Assembly (NCBI GenBank): GCA_029339505.1
Contig: JAQISU010000132.1
Coordinates: 6,566,501 to 6,630,500 of the forward strand
Reading direction: 5' to 3'
DNA from: Unio delphinus
Lineage: Eukaryota; Mollusca; Bivalvia; Unionida; Unionidae
DNA: 64,000 nt
Both the position numbers and the translations under genes were made by a program. Positions 35,736 through 48,604 of the stretch are shown one piece after another. The first letter of the stretch is position 1; each line of letters starts with the position of its first letter. The notes under the pieces are model-generated. The model ran no database searches. It worked only from the letters and a program-made list of their open reading frames with translations, and had not been told where the DNA came from.

Positions 35736-36778
35736 CGTACATTTGCACTTCAGGTGATATGTTTTGTCTTTGTATAATATATTATTGTATTATGGACTGG
35801 TGGTCTAGATTGCAAATTAAAATCTCATGTATCTTGAGTATTAAACAGCTGACATGGCTTGTGTTAAGCAGATTCTTAAACAATGAGCTTTTTAAGGTAA
35901 TGATCAGAAGACAAAACAAAAATTCCCATGGAGAGAGTTGCCAATTGTAAAATCTGTGATTATCAACTTTATATTATGCCAACATTACTTGCTTATTTGA
36001 TATTTAATCTTGGAGAATCTCTAAAAGGAAGAAAAAACAGTTTTGAATATTGATTCCTATTGTAAGTAAAGTGAGTTAACTTTGTGCAATATGTATGCGA
36101 GTTATTTCCCTTTTCCAATTATGTGAGTTATTTCCCTTTTCCAATGTACAATAAACTGGGTTTAAATTTTTGGATAAAGTGGTCAGCAAATTTTATAAGT
36201 TCTTGTTGTCTCAGTTTTATTGGTTCTTCTAGTCATAGACCAGCCTGTTGTCTGTCATTCATTGTCTGATATTCATCCATTAGTACAAGTTTGTAGTTGC
36301 TACTCCTCCTATTTGAGGATTGTTATAAAACTTGACACACACATTTTTTCTAAGGTCTAGCTGATTTTAAATGAATATGTTGCTGCACATACATTTGATA
36401 TGGCTGCCACAGCATCAAATTTAGACTGAAATGGATGGAAATATGAACAAGGAGATTTACCAAAAAGGTCTAGTTTCCTAAATAACAATTACTGGTATAT
36501 TGATCTTACATTTAAAAAACCCTTGTGTCATCCATCTTTGGTAGTTTGTTAATGTTACTTATCTGGAATGAAAAAAAATCATATTGACATATTGACATGT
36601 AGTTTTCACTGACAAGACTGATTCTCAGATGTCTTGTTGATCATGGATAAAATTGAAATCGATTATGGCTACTGTTGCATCCATCTTGAAATTCTTGTTG
36701 TCTCAACTTCTGCTGAATTAATTGGTATATCAACATTGGGTTTTCACTAAAAGACTTTTTGTATTGGTTGTTTGTTTG
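35736..36778. other. Intron 10, no gene seen
   Basis: Unique sequence with one two-copy repeat at about 36097-36145 (GAGTTATTTCCCTTTTCCAA). Confidence 0.5.
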
Positions 36779-37092
36779 ATTAGGATTTTTAATGTAGCTT
36801 TAACAATTTTTCAGTCATATCGCTATGATGTCTGCAGTTAGCAGTTTATAGTGATTTCTAGCACTGGGGCATCATGCTGCAGACACATAGTATGATGTCC
36901 CATCCAGTCACATTATCCTGACACCAGGCCAACCAGTCCTAACACTAGCCTCTTAATGCTGAGTGACAAGCGAGGCAGATGTTAGTACCATTTTTGTATG
37001 TTTTTGGTATGACTCGGCCAGGGATCAAAGCCACGACCTCACACTTCTGTGGCATCTAACCACTCTAACCATTAGGCTACCGAAGCGGTCTT
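36779..37092 (-). mobile_element. SINE family B copy
   Basis: Shares CAGTCATATCGCTATGATGT, CTGGGGCATCATGCTGCAGA and CATCCAGTCACATTATCCTG with 58105-58415, and is the reverse of 16500-16812. The tRNA-like head is at its right end (reverse strand TAGCCTAATGGTTAGAGTGG and a GGCTTTGATCCC B-box-like site). Confidence 0.8.
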
Positions 37093-37261
37093 CTTGTATT
37101 GTCAAGCTGGTACTAAATGATATAATAGAAAACTACAAGTGGACAAGTATTAAGTACCTTCCTTGACTTGTACAGTAATCTGTTAGGTGGGACAGATATT
37201 ATTTGAGTAGAAAGCTTACCTTGCTGGGAATGACTCATATGCTTATATAGAATGATCTTTT

Positions 37262-37366
37262 AGGTGGTTTGACCCTTTGACCCTTACCTTGCTGGTTTGA
37301 CCCTTTGACCCTTACCTTGCTGGTTTGACCCTTTGACCCTTACCTTGCTGGTTTGACCCTTTGAAG
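37262..37366. repeat. 28-bp repeat, 4 copies, upstream of exon 11
   Basis: Unit GGTTTGACCCTTTGACCCTT + ACCTTGCT, ending about 85 bp before the exon 11 acceptor. Confidence 0.92.
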
Positions 37367-37451
37367 TGTATTTGCTGGGATCAGACCTATTTACAGTGAA
37401 GATGTTAGTAGAATGTAATTGTAATATTTTACAGTTATTTTCCTCTTTCAG

Positions 37452-37536
37452 GTCCTCACAGGCCAGTATCCGCACCAATTCTACAGCAGGGGTCACCAAA
37501 TCAGAGGGACTGGGGTCCGGGGTCAGAATTAAGAAG
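37452..37536 (+). CDS. Exon 11, Ser/Thr/Gly linker
   Basis: Acceptor TTTTCCTCTTTCAG, donor AAGAAG|GTTAGA. One base completes Glu, then 28 codons: SSQASIRTNSTAGVTKSEGL and GSGVRIKK. It is low complexity and polar, most likely a disordered linker between the C2-like region and the acidic segment. The donor GTTAGA is weak, and a skipped exon would change frame (85 bp). The phase fits both neighbours. Confidence 0.8.
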
Positions 37537-38275
37537 GTTAGAACTGACAGGCATCTTTTATTTTTTATACTTTCAAGTCAATCTCTTGAATATTGCTGAT
37601 TTTTCAGGCAAACAACTCGACTGATTCAAATATATATTTATTGATGATATTGAGACCATACTTTGGTGAAAGCTTAACTGTGTTATATTATTATTCATAT
37701 TTGATAATATTTTTAACTTTTTAATCTCACACAAACCAATAAAGAGAAAGCTAATCTGACTTCATCAGCAGACTGGAACTGTGAGCTATGCTAAGCAACA
37801 GTTAACAGGTTGTCACAGATATGCTGTCGATGAAGTTCTTTGTATGAGGAAGAAAGCTTCATGTCTCAGCTTTCTTTTTATTGTTTGTTAATCAGATTGA
37901 AAAGTTAAAACATTGTCCTGTATGGATATTGAGACTGTTTACTAGCAAACCAGCATATCTGAGTAACAAACTTTAATTAGTCTTACTATTATAAATCTTG
38001 ACATATTTCACATGGTATTGAATTTCTTATAGTATCATTCTGTCTCCACCTTCTTCCGTTTTTTTCTAATTTATCATTTTTAGTCAACTGGATCATAAGG
38101 GCTTGTCAACATTTTGTATGTCTCTACATCCATCATATGTCCTCTGCCTGTCAAACATTGCTTGTTACCACTTTTGAGGCCATATTGGTGATCTAGTGTT
38201 GATCAAACTTGGAACGTAAGCTTATATCATCATGATCTTGGATGAGCAATTCAAACATTTTAATGCTGATTGAGT
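37537..38275. other. Intron 11 start, no feature seen
   Basis: Unique sequence between the exon 11 donor and the LINE. Confidence 0.5.
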
Positions 38276-40376
38276 GCTAAGACCCAATATTGCCTTCACT
38301 AACTGATGTTATTAATATCTCTCTCTCATCGGGGAAATTCCCATCATTTTAAAACTGCCTTCGTAAAGCCTCTTATGAAGAAACCAACACTTGACCATAA
38401 CGATTTAAAGAACTACTGCCCAGTTTCTACTGCTCCTATTCATATAACAAATCTTAGAAAAAGTCGTTCTAACCCGACAAGTATCTCATCTGAATTAAAA
38501 CGGTCTTTTCAGCAATGTACAGTCTGAATATCGCCCTTGACACAGTTACTGTATTGAAACTCTTCTTAAAGTAGTTAATGAGTTTCTCTCTGCTTTGGAT
38601 AGCAGAAAGATAACAGCCCTCATCCTCCTTGATTTGTCTGCAGTATTTGTTACAGTTCACCATGATATATTATTTCACAATTTCAGCATGTATTTGGCAT
38701 TCAGAATACAAATGGAATACACTCCAGCCCAGTTGATCTATGTTGTGGTGTTCCACAGGAGTCTGTTCTTGGACCTATTCTCTTTATTCTGTCACTCAGC
38801 TGCTCTCTAGTGTCTCGCCAATTGTATGCTGATGACACCCAAATATACAAATTTAGCCACCCAAATGAAGTTGATGTTACCATCCAAGTTGCTGAGAGGT
38901 GCGTTTCTAATGTGAAATCATGGATGACATGTGACAAGCTGCAGATGAATGATGATAAAACTGAGGTCATTCTGATCACAACACAAAGACTTTATTTCTC
39001 ATTCACATCTTTTCCCTCAAACAATAAATACCAGGAACACCAAGTTAAATTCAAAGTCAATACAAAAATTATGTGTTACTCTGGACAGTACTCTCACATT
39101 GCACCAATATTTCATGAACATATGCAAAGCTGCATATCTTGAGCTGAGACACATTAGCTTCATTCACAAATATCTTTCAGTTGATGCCACTAATACACTT
39201 GTGTGTTCATTAAGGCTTTCAAGACTGGACTATTGTAACTCAATTTGTCTGGTTTGTCTCAATATCTACTCCTGACACTTCAAAAAGTTCAAAACACAGA
39301 TGCTTTGGAACATCCTTAGAGTACCACGATCAGAGCACACCTTCCCGCTGCTCTGTACCCTAGACTGGCTATCCATTCAATCCAGAATCAAACACAAAAT
39401 TTGTTCTCTGTGCTAAATTCAACTGACGGACTCCAGTCCAACATACCTATCCGAACTCACCCATGTGTACACACCAGCAAGATACTGACACTCCTCTTCT
39501 GATGAAGCAGGACATTTTGGCGCCGCTGTTTTGGGGTGACCATTTTGACACAGAGCCATTTTGGCGCTTATTAACATGAACTTATTTCTCAATCGAGAAT
39601 AGTACATTGTTGGCACAAAAACATTTATTTTAAAGCAGTGTCGAACACGTAGAGGTATCCTTTGTACATAAACTTATCCTTGCCATGCTTTGACTGTATA
39701 TTTTCCATGTGAAGGGTGCAATAGAATTATGTGTTATATATTTATCAGATGCCGAGCAGTGCTTTACAATGAATTCGCAGCGTGGATTAGTGTCACTCAT
39801 GGAGTTATATTTGTCGTGATAACATACCCTATTGGTTTTAATATAGTAGGTTAGTGTGATGTTGTTGTATGTTTGTACGATGTGACAAGTAATTAGTCCC
39901 ACTTACCCAGTATTTAAACCATGTAGGAAATTGGCAAGCCTAAACAGCCGGCGCCAAAATGGCTCTGTGCCAAAACGGTTGTGCCAAAATGTCTGCACCA
40001 AAAAGTCACATACTGTCTTCGACAATCATACACTCATTATTGTCACTATGAAAGTGAAGTCACATGGATGTTTATTTGCATACCAGGGCCCAGCAATGTG
40101 GAACAAATTGCTCATTAAACTTAGACACAAAGACACAGTGATTCCATTCAAGAGTGCTCTTAAAACTCGCCTATTTTGACTGCAAGAACAAACTTAAAGA
40201 GCTAATAATGTTTCCTACCTTAAACATTTTCAACATAATTTATGCTTTCTAATTTTATGGTGTTATGGTGTTTTTTTTTGTTGTAATCATATCATTATAT
40301 GTTATAGGTACTTTCTAATGTTGTAGTGCGCTTAGAGCTTCTAAGGATTAGGCGCCATAAAAAGTCATTATTATTT
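38276..40376 (+). mobile_element. CR1/L2-like LINE, degenerate, split by a MITE
   Basis: Reverse transcriptase motifs in shifting frames: FKTAFVKPLMKK and DHNDLKNYCPVS, then ALILLDLSAVF, CGVPQESVLGPILF (about 38733-38780), QLYADDTQIY (catalytic YADD, about 38823), LQMNDDKTEV, LSRLDYCNS, then after the insertion HGCLFAYQGPAMWNKL and IPFKSALKTRLF. It ends with a tail like that at 21855-22096 (CTTAGAGCTT, GGCGCCATAAAAAGTC, ATTATT). Many stops and shifts; 5'-truncated; inactive. Confidence 0.88.
39507..40005. mobile_element. MITE nested in the LINE, ~500 bp
   Basis: The inner parts of the terminal inverted repeats are clear: CACAGAGCCATTTTGGCGC at about 39549-39567 and its reverse complement at about 39952-39970. 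Outward on both sides CATTTTGG/CCAAAATG motifs continue. It separates LINE coding sequence ...TPARY from ...VKSHGCLFAY. Exact borders and target duplication are uncertain, and the superfamily is unknown. Confidence 0.7.
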
Positions 40377-41160
40377 ACCACCTTGATCTATGAAAAAAAG
40401 TTACGACGAGCATTGGAGTCATTACTGGCATCTACAATAAAAGTTTTGTTATTTTTATTTAACCTGCATCAGCTGCATTGTGAGTGGCTCTTCTTACAAG
40501 TACCAAGGTGTGTTTAATGCTGAATATAACTTTTCTAACATTTCTACAGATCTCAGAGATATGAGATAGTGGAATTGCACGCGAAAAATTTCATCTCCAT
40601 TTACCATTAAAAACATCATTGACGGGCTAGCTGACCTTGAGTAATCATTGGAATATCTCGCCAGACCCAGTATTGTCATTGCAACATAAACATTTTTCAG
40701 GCATGATTCAATATTCTTCTGTCAATCATGTATGTGGCAGTGTTAAATAATGCCATAACTTCATTGTTAGCAAAACCACGCTGATATAACAGTCCATATG
40801 CTGTATCATCTGATTCAAAAGTCTACCTTCGATCTCATTAAAGATTCGATCTCATTAAAGACAAGAAATATCTAGTTGTATCGTGAACTTGCAACTCAAT
40901 TCTTCCACGCACATTAGTTACATGTCTCATAAGAATAATATTGATAATCGCGCACAGATTTATCTTTGAGAACTGGCGCTTCCATGTTAAATGCTGGATC
41001 AGATATACATTTTAACATTTGTTATTGTCTCAGATGAAGACCAATTCCTGCTATCAGACTAGCAGTTATGTTTTTATCTTTTTCATTAGCCAACTCTGCT
41101 ATGTTGTGATTTGCAGCTTGTTTTTTTATTTATTTGACCAAGATTTTTAACTTAGGGAAC
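40377..41160. other. Intron 11, no feature seen
   Basis: Unique sequence; the phrase TCGATCTCATTAAAGA occurs twice at about 40832-40860. Confidence 0.5.
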
Positions 41161-41162
41161 AA

Positions 41163-41362
41163 CTTCAGATTGTGGTTGAGGAGGTAGTTTGGCTGTTGGC
41201 TGGTAGTTGTTTGACTGGTGGTTATTTGGCTGGTGATTGTTTGGCGTTGGCTGGTGGTTGCTTGACTGGTGGTTCATTTGGCTGGTGGTTGTTTGACTGG
41301 TGGTTGTTTGGCTGGTGGTTGTTTGGCTGTTGGCTGGTGGTTGTGTGGCTGGTGGTTGAGCT
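41163..41362. repeat. 13-16-bp G/T-rich array with strong strand bias
   Basis: Repeats of GGCTGGTGGTTGTTTG with length variants (GACTGGTGGTTG, GCTGTTGGCTGGTGG). The plus strand is almost free of A and C, giving Q/T/N-rich peptides in the reverse frame, which is not a gene. Confidence 0.9.
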
Positions 41363-41917
41363 GCTTGAAGATGGCCAATAATATTAACAGGCACTATCTC
41401 AAGAGCTTTTTCTGTTGCCTCAGTTGATGCAAATTCTATCTGTGACTCCTTCCACGCTTATAATTTTTGTTTGATAGAATCAATGACAAGGAAATACTTT
41501 TTCAATTGCCTCTAGTCATTCTCTAGCAAATCTAGCTGTATAAGATTCCATAGCTGGTGATATTATTGTTATTATAATGATTTAATTACTCACACATAAC
41601 AGAGCAGCAGAGAGTGTGTGACCAACAGTAAGTGTCCAGTGAGTAAATGAATGCACATACAAAATTTTAAACACAGAAATGACAAAAAGTAAAAAAAAAA
41701 GTAAAGTAACAAAATGAGCTAACCCAATAGAAGAACTCTTGGTTTTTGTTAGAGGCTTCAGTTTGATGTTATTCTGCTGGTTTTTTTAATTTTTTTTTGT
41801 ATCAATTTCTATTTTTCATAAATGGACTTTCAAGCAAGTTGTCTTTTCGCCCTCTCTGCTGCTGTAATTGAGTACTTTTTGCCAGTAGCATTATCTCCAG
41901 CCCTAAGTAATTGAGAC
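41363..41917. other. Intron 11, no feature seen
   Basis: Unique sequence. Confidence 0.5.
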
Positions 41918-41993
41918 TATTAATACTGGACACCATGTATAGCCTATCATGTGCTGAAAAATGGCGTTAAACCCTATAACAACCAACCAAAAC
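41918..41993 (+). mobile_element. SINE family A tail fragment
   Basis: TATTAATACTGGACACCATG, TATAGCCTATCATGTGCTGA and AAAATGGCGTTAAACCCTAT match the 3' part of the element at 56944-57178. Confidence 0.75.
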
Positions 41994-42935
41994 ACAAGTA
42001 ATTGAATATTGCTTGTCAATGACATTATCTCCTGTCTTGAGTAATTGAGTATTGGTTGCCATGGCATTATCTTGAGAATTTTCTACCTCTTACACCAAAG
42101 AGTTTTGTAATTTGAATAAAAGTATTTTATTCTATTTCCTGACTACACAAAATGCAAATTTTGCTGATAAGTTGGGTATATCCACATCAGGTAGAACAAT
42201 TAAAATATATAAAAATTGTGATTGATTATGTGCATTATTTTTGGATGGCCAGTCAGAATGCATTATTTTATTCAGATATCACCTTGGATCAGTTAGAAAT
42301 AGGAAAACACAATCAATTTTAATGGTAGAAAAGTAAGACTACACTCTAGGCATGAAAAGTCAAAATAGAGATAAATATTCACACACCTGTAATTAGGCTG
42401 CACAATGTATACATTGCAAAATCATTTCAATAAAAATATAGTTCATATGTAAGCAAATCCATGGTATTTCTAAGATAATATTTATATAAACCTCACATAT
42501 ACATATTGTGTAGGTCAGATTAATAAAGATAAACCAAAGATAGCTTGTATAATTAGACATTCTTAAGTGATACACCTTCCATATTTTCTAGAGGAGTTGT
42601 CTCCCATGTGTTGAATGGGCAATCTGACTTTTACTAGGGTACACAAATACCCATTGCAGCACTAAAGGAACCCTATAGATTTGAGGTTCTACAGGTCAAG
42701 GTCATGATATGAAAACAGTGGTTTCTGGATAATGTTTTGATCAACACTGACCAAAGGTCAAGGTCATTAAGACTGTTTGATCAGTAATGTGTAGAGTCGA
42801 TCATTCAATGTAGGCATGAGATGTCACGGATAAATGGAGCTAAATATCAGCATGTATTATACCTTGAACAACCATTTTAAAATTAAAATATATGTCTCAG
42901 TACATTTCGGAAATGGTATAGAATCTAGACCTGCG
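41994..42935. other. Intron 11, no feature seen
   Basis: Unique sequence before the 25-bp satellite. Confidence 0.5.
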
Positions 42936-45900
42936 ACACATATTGTTTTGTATATAAGACTTCACATTGTATTGTATATAGACCTGAGACATGGTATTGT
43001 ATATAGACCTGAGACATGGTAATGTATATAGACCTGAGACATGGAATTGTATATAGACCTGAGACACGGTAATGTATATAGACCTGAGACATGGTATTGT
43101 ATATAGACCTGAGACATGGTGTTGTATATAGACCTGAGACATGGTATTTTATATAGACCTGAGATATGATAATGTATATAGACCTGAAATACATATTGTT
43201 TTGTATATAGACTTCACATGGTATTGTATTTAGACTTCACATTGTATTGTATATAGACCTGAGACATGGTAATGTATATAGACCTGAGACATGGTATTTT
43301 ATATAGACCTGAGAAAAGTATTCTATATAGACCTGAGACATGGTAATGTATATAGACCTGAGATATGGTGTTGTATATAGACCTGAGACATGATGTTGTA
43401 TATAGACCTGAGATGTGGTGTTGTATATAGACCTGAGACATGGTATTGTATATAGACCTGAGACATGGTATTGTATATAGACCTGAGACATGGTGTTGTA
43501 TATAGACCTGAGACATGGTGTTGTATATAGACCTGAGACATGGTATTTTATATAGACCTGAGATATGATAATGTATATAGACCTGAAATACATATTGTTT
43601 TGTATATAGACTTCACATGGTATTGTATTTAGACTTCACATTGTATTGTATATAGACCTGAGACATGGTAATGTATACAGACCTGAGACATGGTATTGTA
43701 TATAGACCTGAGACATGGTGTTGTATATAGACCTGAGACATGGTGTTGTATATAGACCTGAGGCATGGTAATGTATATAGACCTGAGATACATATTGTTG
43801 TTTTGTATATAGACTTCACATTGTATTGTATATAGACCTGAGACATGGTGTTGTATATAGACCTGAGACATGGTAATGTATATATGAGACATGGTGTTGT
43901 ATATAGACCTGAGACATGATGTTGTATATAGACCTGAGACATGGTGTTGTATATAGACCTGAGACATGGTATTGTATATAGACCTGAGACATGGTATTGT
44001 ATATAGACCTGAGACATGGTTTTGTATATAGACCTTAGACATGGTGTTGTATATAGACCTGAGACATGGTATTGTATATAGACCTGAGACATGGTGTTGT
44101 ATATAGACCTGAGACATGGTGTTGTATATAGACCTGAGACATGGTGTTGTATATAGACCTGAGACATGGTATTGTATATAGACCTGAGACATGGTAATGT
44201 ATATAGACCTGAGACATGGTATTGTATATAGACCTGAGACATGGTGTTGTATATAGACCTGAGACATGGTAATATATATAGACCTGAGACATGGTATTGT
44301 ATATAGACCTGAGATATGGTGTTGTATATAGACCTGAGGCATGGTAATGTATATAGACCTGAGATACATATTGTTGTTTTGTATATAAGACTTCACATTG
44401 TATTGTATATAGACCTGAGACATGGTATTGTATATAGACCTGAGACATGGTAATGTATATAGACCTGAGACATGGAATAGTATATAGACCTGAGACACGG
44501 TAATGTATATAGACCTGAGACATGGTATTGTATATAGACCTGAGTCATGGTATTTTATATAGACCTGGGAAAAGTATTCTATATAGACCTGAGACATGGT
44601 AATGTATATAGACCTGAGATATGGTGTTGTATATAGACCTGAGACATGATGTTGTATATAGACCTGAGATGTGGTGTTGTATATAGACCTGAGACATGGT
44701 ATTGTATATAGACCTGAGACATGGTATTGTATATAGACCTGAGACATGGTGTTGTATATAGACCTGAGACATGGTGTTGTATATAGACCTGAGACATGGT
44801 ATTTTATATAGACCTGAGACATGATAATGTATATAGACCTGAGATACATATTGTTTTGTATATAGACTTCACATGGTATTGTATTTAGACTTCACATTGT
44901 ATTGTATATAGACCTGAGACATGGTAATGTATATAGACCTGAGACATGGTATTGTATATAGACCTGAGACATGGTGTTGTATATAGACCTGAGACATGGT
45001 GTTGTATATAGACCTGAGGCATGGTAATGTATATAGACCTGAGATACATATTGTTGTTTTGTATATAGACTTCACATTGTATTGTATATAGACCTGAGAC
45101 ATGGTGTTGTATATAGACCTGAGACATGGTAATGTATATATGAGACATGGTGTTGTATATAGACCTGAGACATGATGTTGTATATAGACCTGAGACATGG
45201 TGTTGTATATAGACCTGAGACATGGTATTGTATATAGACCTGAGACATGGTATTGTATATAGACCTGAGACATGGTTTTGTATATAGACCTTAGACATGG
45301 TGTTGTATATAGACCTGAGACATGGTATTGTATATAGACCTGAGACATGGTGTTGTATATAGACCTGAGACATGGTGTTGTATATAGACCTGAGACATGG
45401 TGTTGTATATAGACCTGAGACATGGTATTGTATATAGACCTGAGACATGGTAATGTATATAGACCTGAGACATGGTATTGTATATAGACCTGAGACATGG
45501 TGTTGTATATAGACCTGAGACATGGTAATATATATAGACCTGAGACATGGTATTGTATATAGACCTGAGATATGGTGTTGTATATAGACCTGAGGCATGG
45601 TAATGTATATAGACCTGAGATACATATTGTTGTTTTGTATATAGACTTCACATTGTATTGTATATAGACCTGAGACATGGTGTTGTATATAGACCTGAGA
45701 CATGGTAATGTATATAGACCTGAGACATGGTATTGTATATAGACTTGAGACATGGTGTTGTATATAGACCTGAGACATGGTGTTGTATATAGACCTGAGA
45801 CATGATGTTGTATATAGACCTGAGACATGGTGTTGTATATAGACCTGAGACATGGTATTGTATATAGACCTGAGACATGGTATTGTATATAGACCTGAGA

Positions 45901-46625
45901 CATGGTTTTGTATATAGACCTTAGACATGGTGTTGTATATAGACCTGAGACATGGTATTGTATATAGACCTGAGACATGGTGTTGTATATAGACCTGAGA
46001 CATGGTGTTGTATAAAGACCTGAGACATGGTGTTGTATATAGACCTGAGACATGGTATTGTATATAGACCTGAGACATGGTAATGTATATAGACCTGAGA
46101 CATGGTATTGTATATAGACCTGAGACATGGTGTTGTATATAGACCTGAGACATGGTAATATATATAGACCTGAGACATGGTATTGTATATAGACCTGAGA
46201 CATGGTATTGTAAATAGACCTGAGACATGGTATTGTATATAGACCTGAGACATGGTATTTTATATAGACCTGAGACACGGTGTTGTATATAGACCTGAGA
46301 CATGGTATTTTATATAGACCTGAGACATGGTAATGTATTTAGACCTGAGACATGGTATTTTATATAGACCTGAGACATGGTATTGTATATAGACCTGAGA
46401 CATGGTATTTTATATAGACCTGAGACACGGTGTTGTATATAGACCTGAGCCATGGTATTGTTTATAGACCTGAGACATGGTACATTATATAGACCTGAGA
46501 CACGGTGTTGTATATAGACCTGAGACATGGTATTTTATATAGACCTGAGACATGGTATTGTATGTAGACCTGAGACATGGTATTGTATATAGACCTGTCA
46601 CATTGTATAGTATGTAGACTTGATC
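42936..46625. repeat. 25-bp satellite, about 145 copies, with higher-order blocks
   Basis: Unit ATGGTATTGTATATAGACCT + GAGAC, with GTGTTG, GTAATG and GTATTT subtypes. Landmark variants repeat at fixed spacing: a truncated unit (TATATGAGAC) at 43881 and 45137, and a GACCTTAGAC variant at 44031, 45287 and 45917. These give higher-order periods of 1256 and 630 bp. CATATTGTTGTTTTGTATAT blocks mark the same periods. Since 25 is 1 mod 3 and the reverse unit has no stop, all three minus frames stay open (up to 472 codons). Confidence 0.97.
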
Positions 46626-47490
46626 AATGGTATTGTTTAAATAAATCATGGTATTGTATATGGATCTCACATGGTATTTTAATAAACTTTACAGGGCACT
46701 GTATAGAGACCTTCCATATGGTATTGTAAATAGATCTCACATTGCATTATATGAGGTCTATCAAAAATACCATGTGAGGCCTATCAACAATACCATGGTA
46801 AGTCTATATATTTATATGATAATGTATATAGTTGTCACAGAGTACTTTATATAGACCTCATGGTTTTATTTATAGACATAATGCATGGTATTGTTCATAG
46901 ACCTCATATGGTAAAGTATATAGACTTCACATGGTATTGTTCATAGACTTCACATGGCAAAATATATAGACTTCACATGGTATTGTTCATAGATCTCACA
47001 TGGTATTGTTGATAGACCTCATATGGCAAAATATATAGACTTCACATGGTATTGTTGATAGATCTCACATGGTAAAGTATATAGCCTTCACATGGTATTG
47101 TTCATAGATCTCACATGGTATTGTTGATAGACCTCACATGGTAAAATATATAGACTTCACATGGTATTTTTGATAGATCTCACATGGTAAAGTATATACA
47201 CTTCACATGGTATTGTTCCTAGATCTCACATGGTATTGTTGATAGATCTCACATGGTAAAGTATATAGACTTCACATGGTATTGTTCATAGATCTCACAT
47301 GGTATTGTTGATAGACCTCAAACGGTAAAATATATAGACTACACATGGTATTTTTGATAGACCTCATATGTTAAAATATATAGACTTAACATGGTATTGT
47401 TGATAGACCTCACATGGTATTTTCGATAGACCTCATATGGTAAAATATATAGACTTAACATGGTATTGTTCATAGACTTAACATGGCCCT
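46626..47490. repeat. Diverged 23-25-bp flank of the satellite, up to exon 12
   Basis: Units such as TAGACTTCACATGGTATTGT + TCA and GATCTCACATGGTATTGTTG, clearly related to the 25-bp unit but a different subfamily with its own two-unit order (TAGATCTCACATGG / TAGACTTCACATGG). It ends about 40 bp before exon 12. Confidence 0.9.
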
Positions 47491-47529
47491 TTGTCAATAA
47501 TGTTTATTATCTATAACATTGTTTCTCAG

Positions 47530-47712
47530 GATTTCAAAAAGAAGGACTTCACAAGCACAGTTGGCTCCCGTGTGTTACACAAGGACAAGAAGCTGGACTT
47601 GATGTTAATGGAGGACTCAGATGCTGAGGACTCGGAACCTGATGACATCAAGGCCATCAAGGGTGAGGAGGAGTTTAAAATTGTACAGGGGATGCCTGGC
47701 ATGTACTACAAG
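47530..47712 (+). CDS. Exon 12, acidic segment
   Basis: Acceptor CATTGTTTCTCAG, donor TACAAG|GTGAGT. It encodes 61 codons, phase 0 both sides: DFKKKDFTSTVGSRVLHKDK, then KLDLMLMEDSDAEDSEPDD and IKAIKGEEEFKIVQGMPGMY plus YK. The Asp/Glu/Ser cluster (MEDSDAEDSEPDD) looks like a casein kinase 2-type phosphorylation site cluster (inference). The exon sits between two tandem arrays, with a 23-25-bp array ending about 40 bp before it and a 17-bp array beginning about 25 bp after it. Confidence 0.9.
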
Positions 47713-47736
47713 GTGAGTATTTAAAATCTGTCATGG

Positions 47737-48548
47737 TCACATTTAGAAATAGGTCACATTTAGAAATAGGTCACATTTAGAAAAGAAATATGGGGCATTA
47801 AGAAATACATCACATTTAAAGAATATCACATTTAGAAATATGTCACATTTAGAAATATGTCACATTAAAAATATGACTGATTTCAAAATATATCGAATTA
47901 AGAAATGTCACATTTAAAAATGTCAAATTTAGAATTTTGTCATATTTGGAAATACATCACATTTAGAAAAGAAATATATCACATTTAGAAATATGTCACA
48001 TTTAGAAATACTTAACATTTAGAAAAGAAATATGTCACATTTAGAAATATGTCACATTTAGAAATACTTAACATTTAGAAAAGAAATATGTCACATTTAG
48101 AAATATGTCACATTTAGAAATATGTCACATTTAGAAAAGAAATACATCACATTTAGAAATATGTCACATTTAGAAATATGTCACATTTAGAAATACTTAA
48201 CATTTAGAAAAGAAATATATCACATTTAGAAATATGTTACATTTAAAAATATGTCACATTTAGAAATACTTAACATTTAGAAAAGAAATATGTCACATTT
48301 AGAAATATGTCACATTTAGAAATATGTCACATTTAGAAAAGAAATATATCACATTTAGAAATATGTCACGTTTAGAAATATGTCACATTTAGAAATACTT
48401 AACATTTAGAAAAGAAATATATCACATTTAGAAATATGTTACATTTAAAAATATGTCACATTTAGAAATACATCAACATTTAGAAAAGAAATTTGTCACA
48501 TTTAGAAATATGTTACATTTAGAAATGTATCACATTTAGAAATGCATT
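47737..48548. repeat. 17-bp array starting just after exon 12, about 47 copies
   Basis: Unit AAATATGTCACATTTAG. A variant block (AAATACTTAACATTTAGAAA + AG) recurs at about 48005, 48063, 48190, 48265, 48392, giving a higher-order order of units. It begins about 25 bp after the exon 12 donor. Confidence 0.95.
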
Positions 48549-48604
48549 ATATTTGTTTTAAAAAAATACATATATCTTTCTTGTACTATCTTTTGAAAAC
48601 TATA

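Noticed and set aside
34894..35748. 284-codon minus-strand frame rich in His, Tyr, Ile and Thr
   Set aside because: Translation of the AT-only TAATGTAAA array.
37284..37499. Minus-strand 71-codon frame overlapping exon 11
   Set aside because: Shadow of the 28-bp repeat and of the plus-strand exon.
43629..46303. Minus-strand open frames of 406-472 codons (SQVYIQYHVSGLY repeats)
   Set aside because: They lie wholly in the 25-bp satellite, occur in all three frames with the same peptide, and have no splice or start context. Open only because the unit lacks reverse stops.
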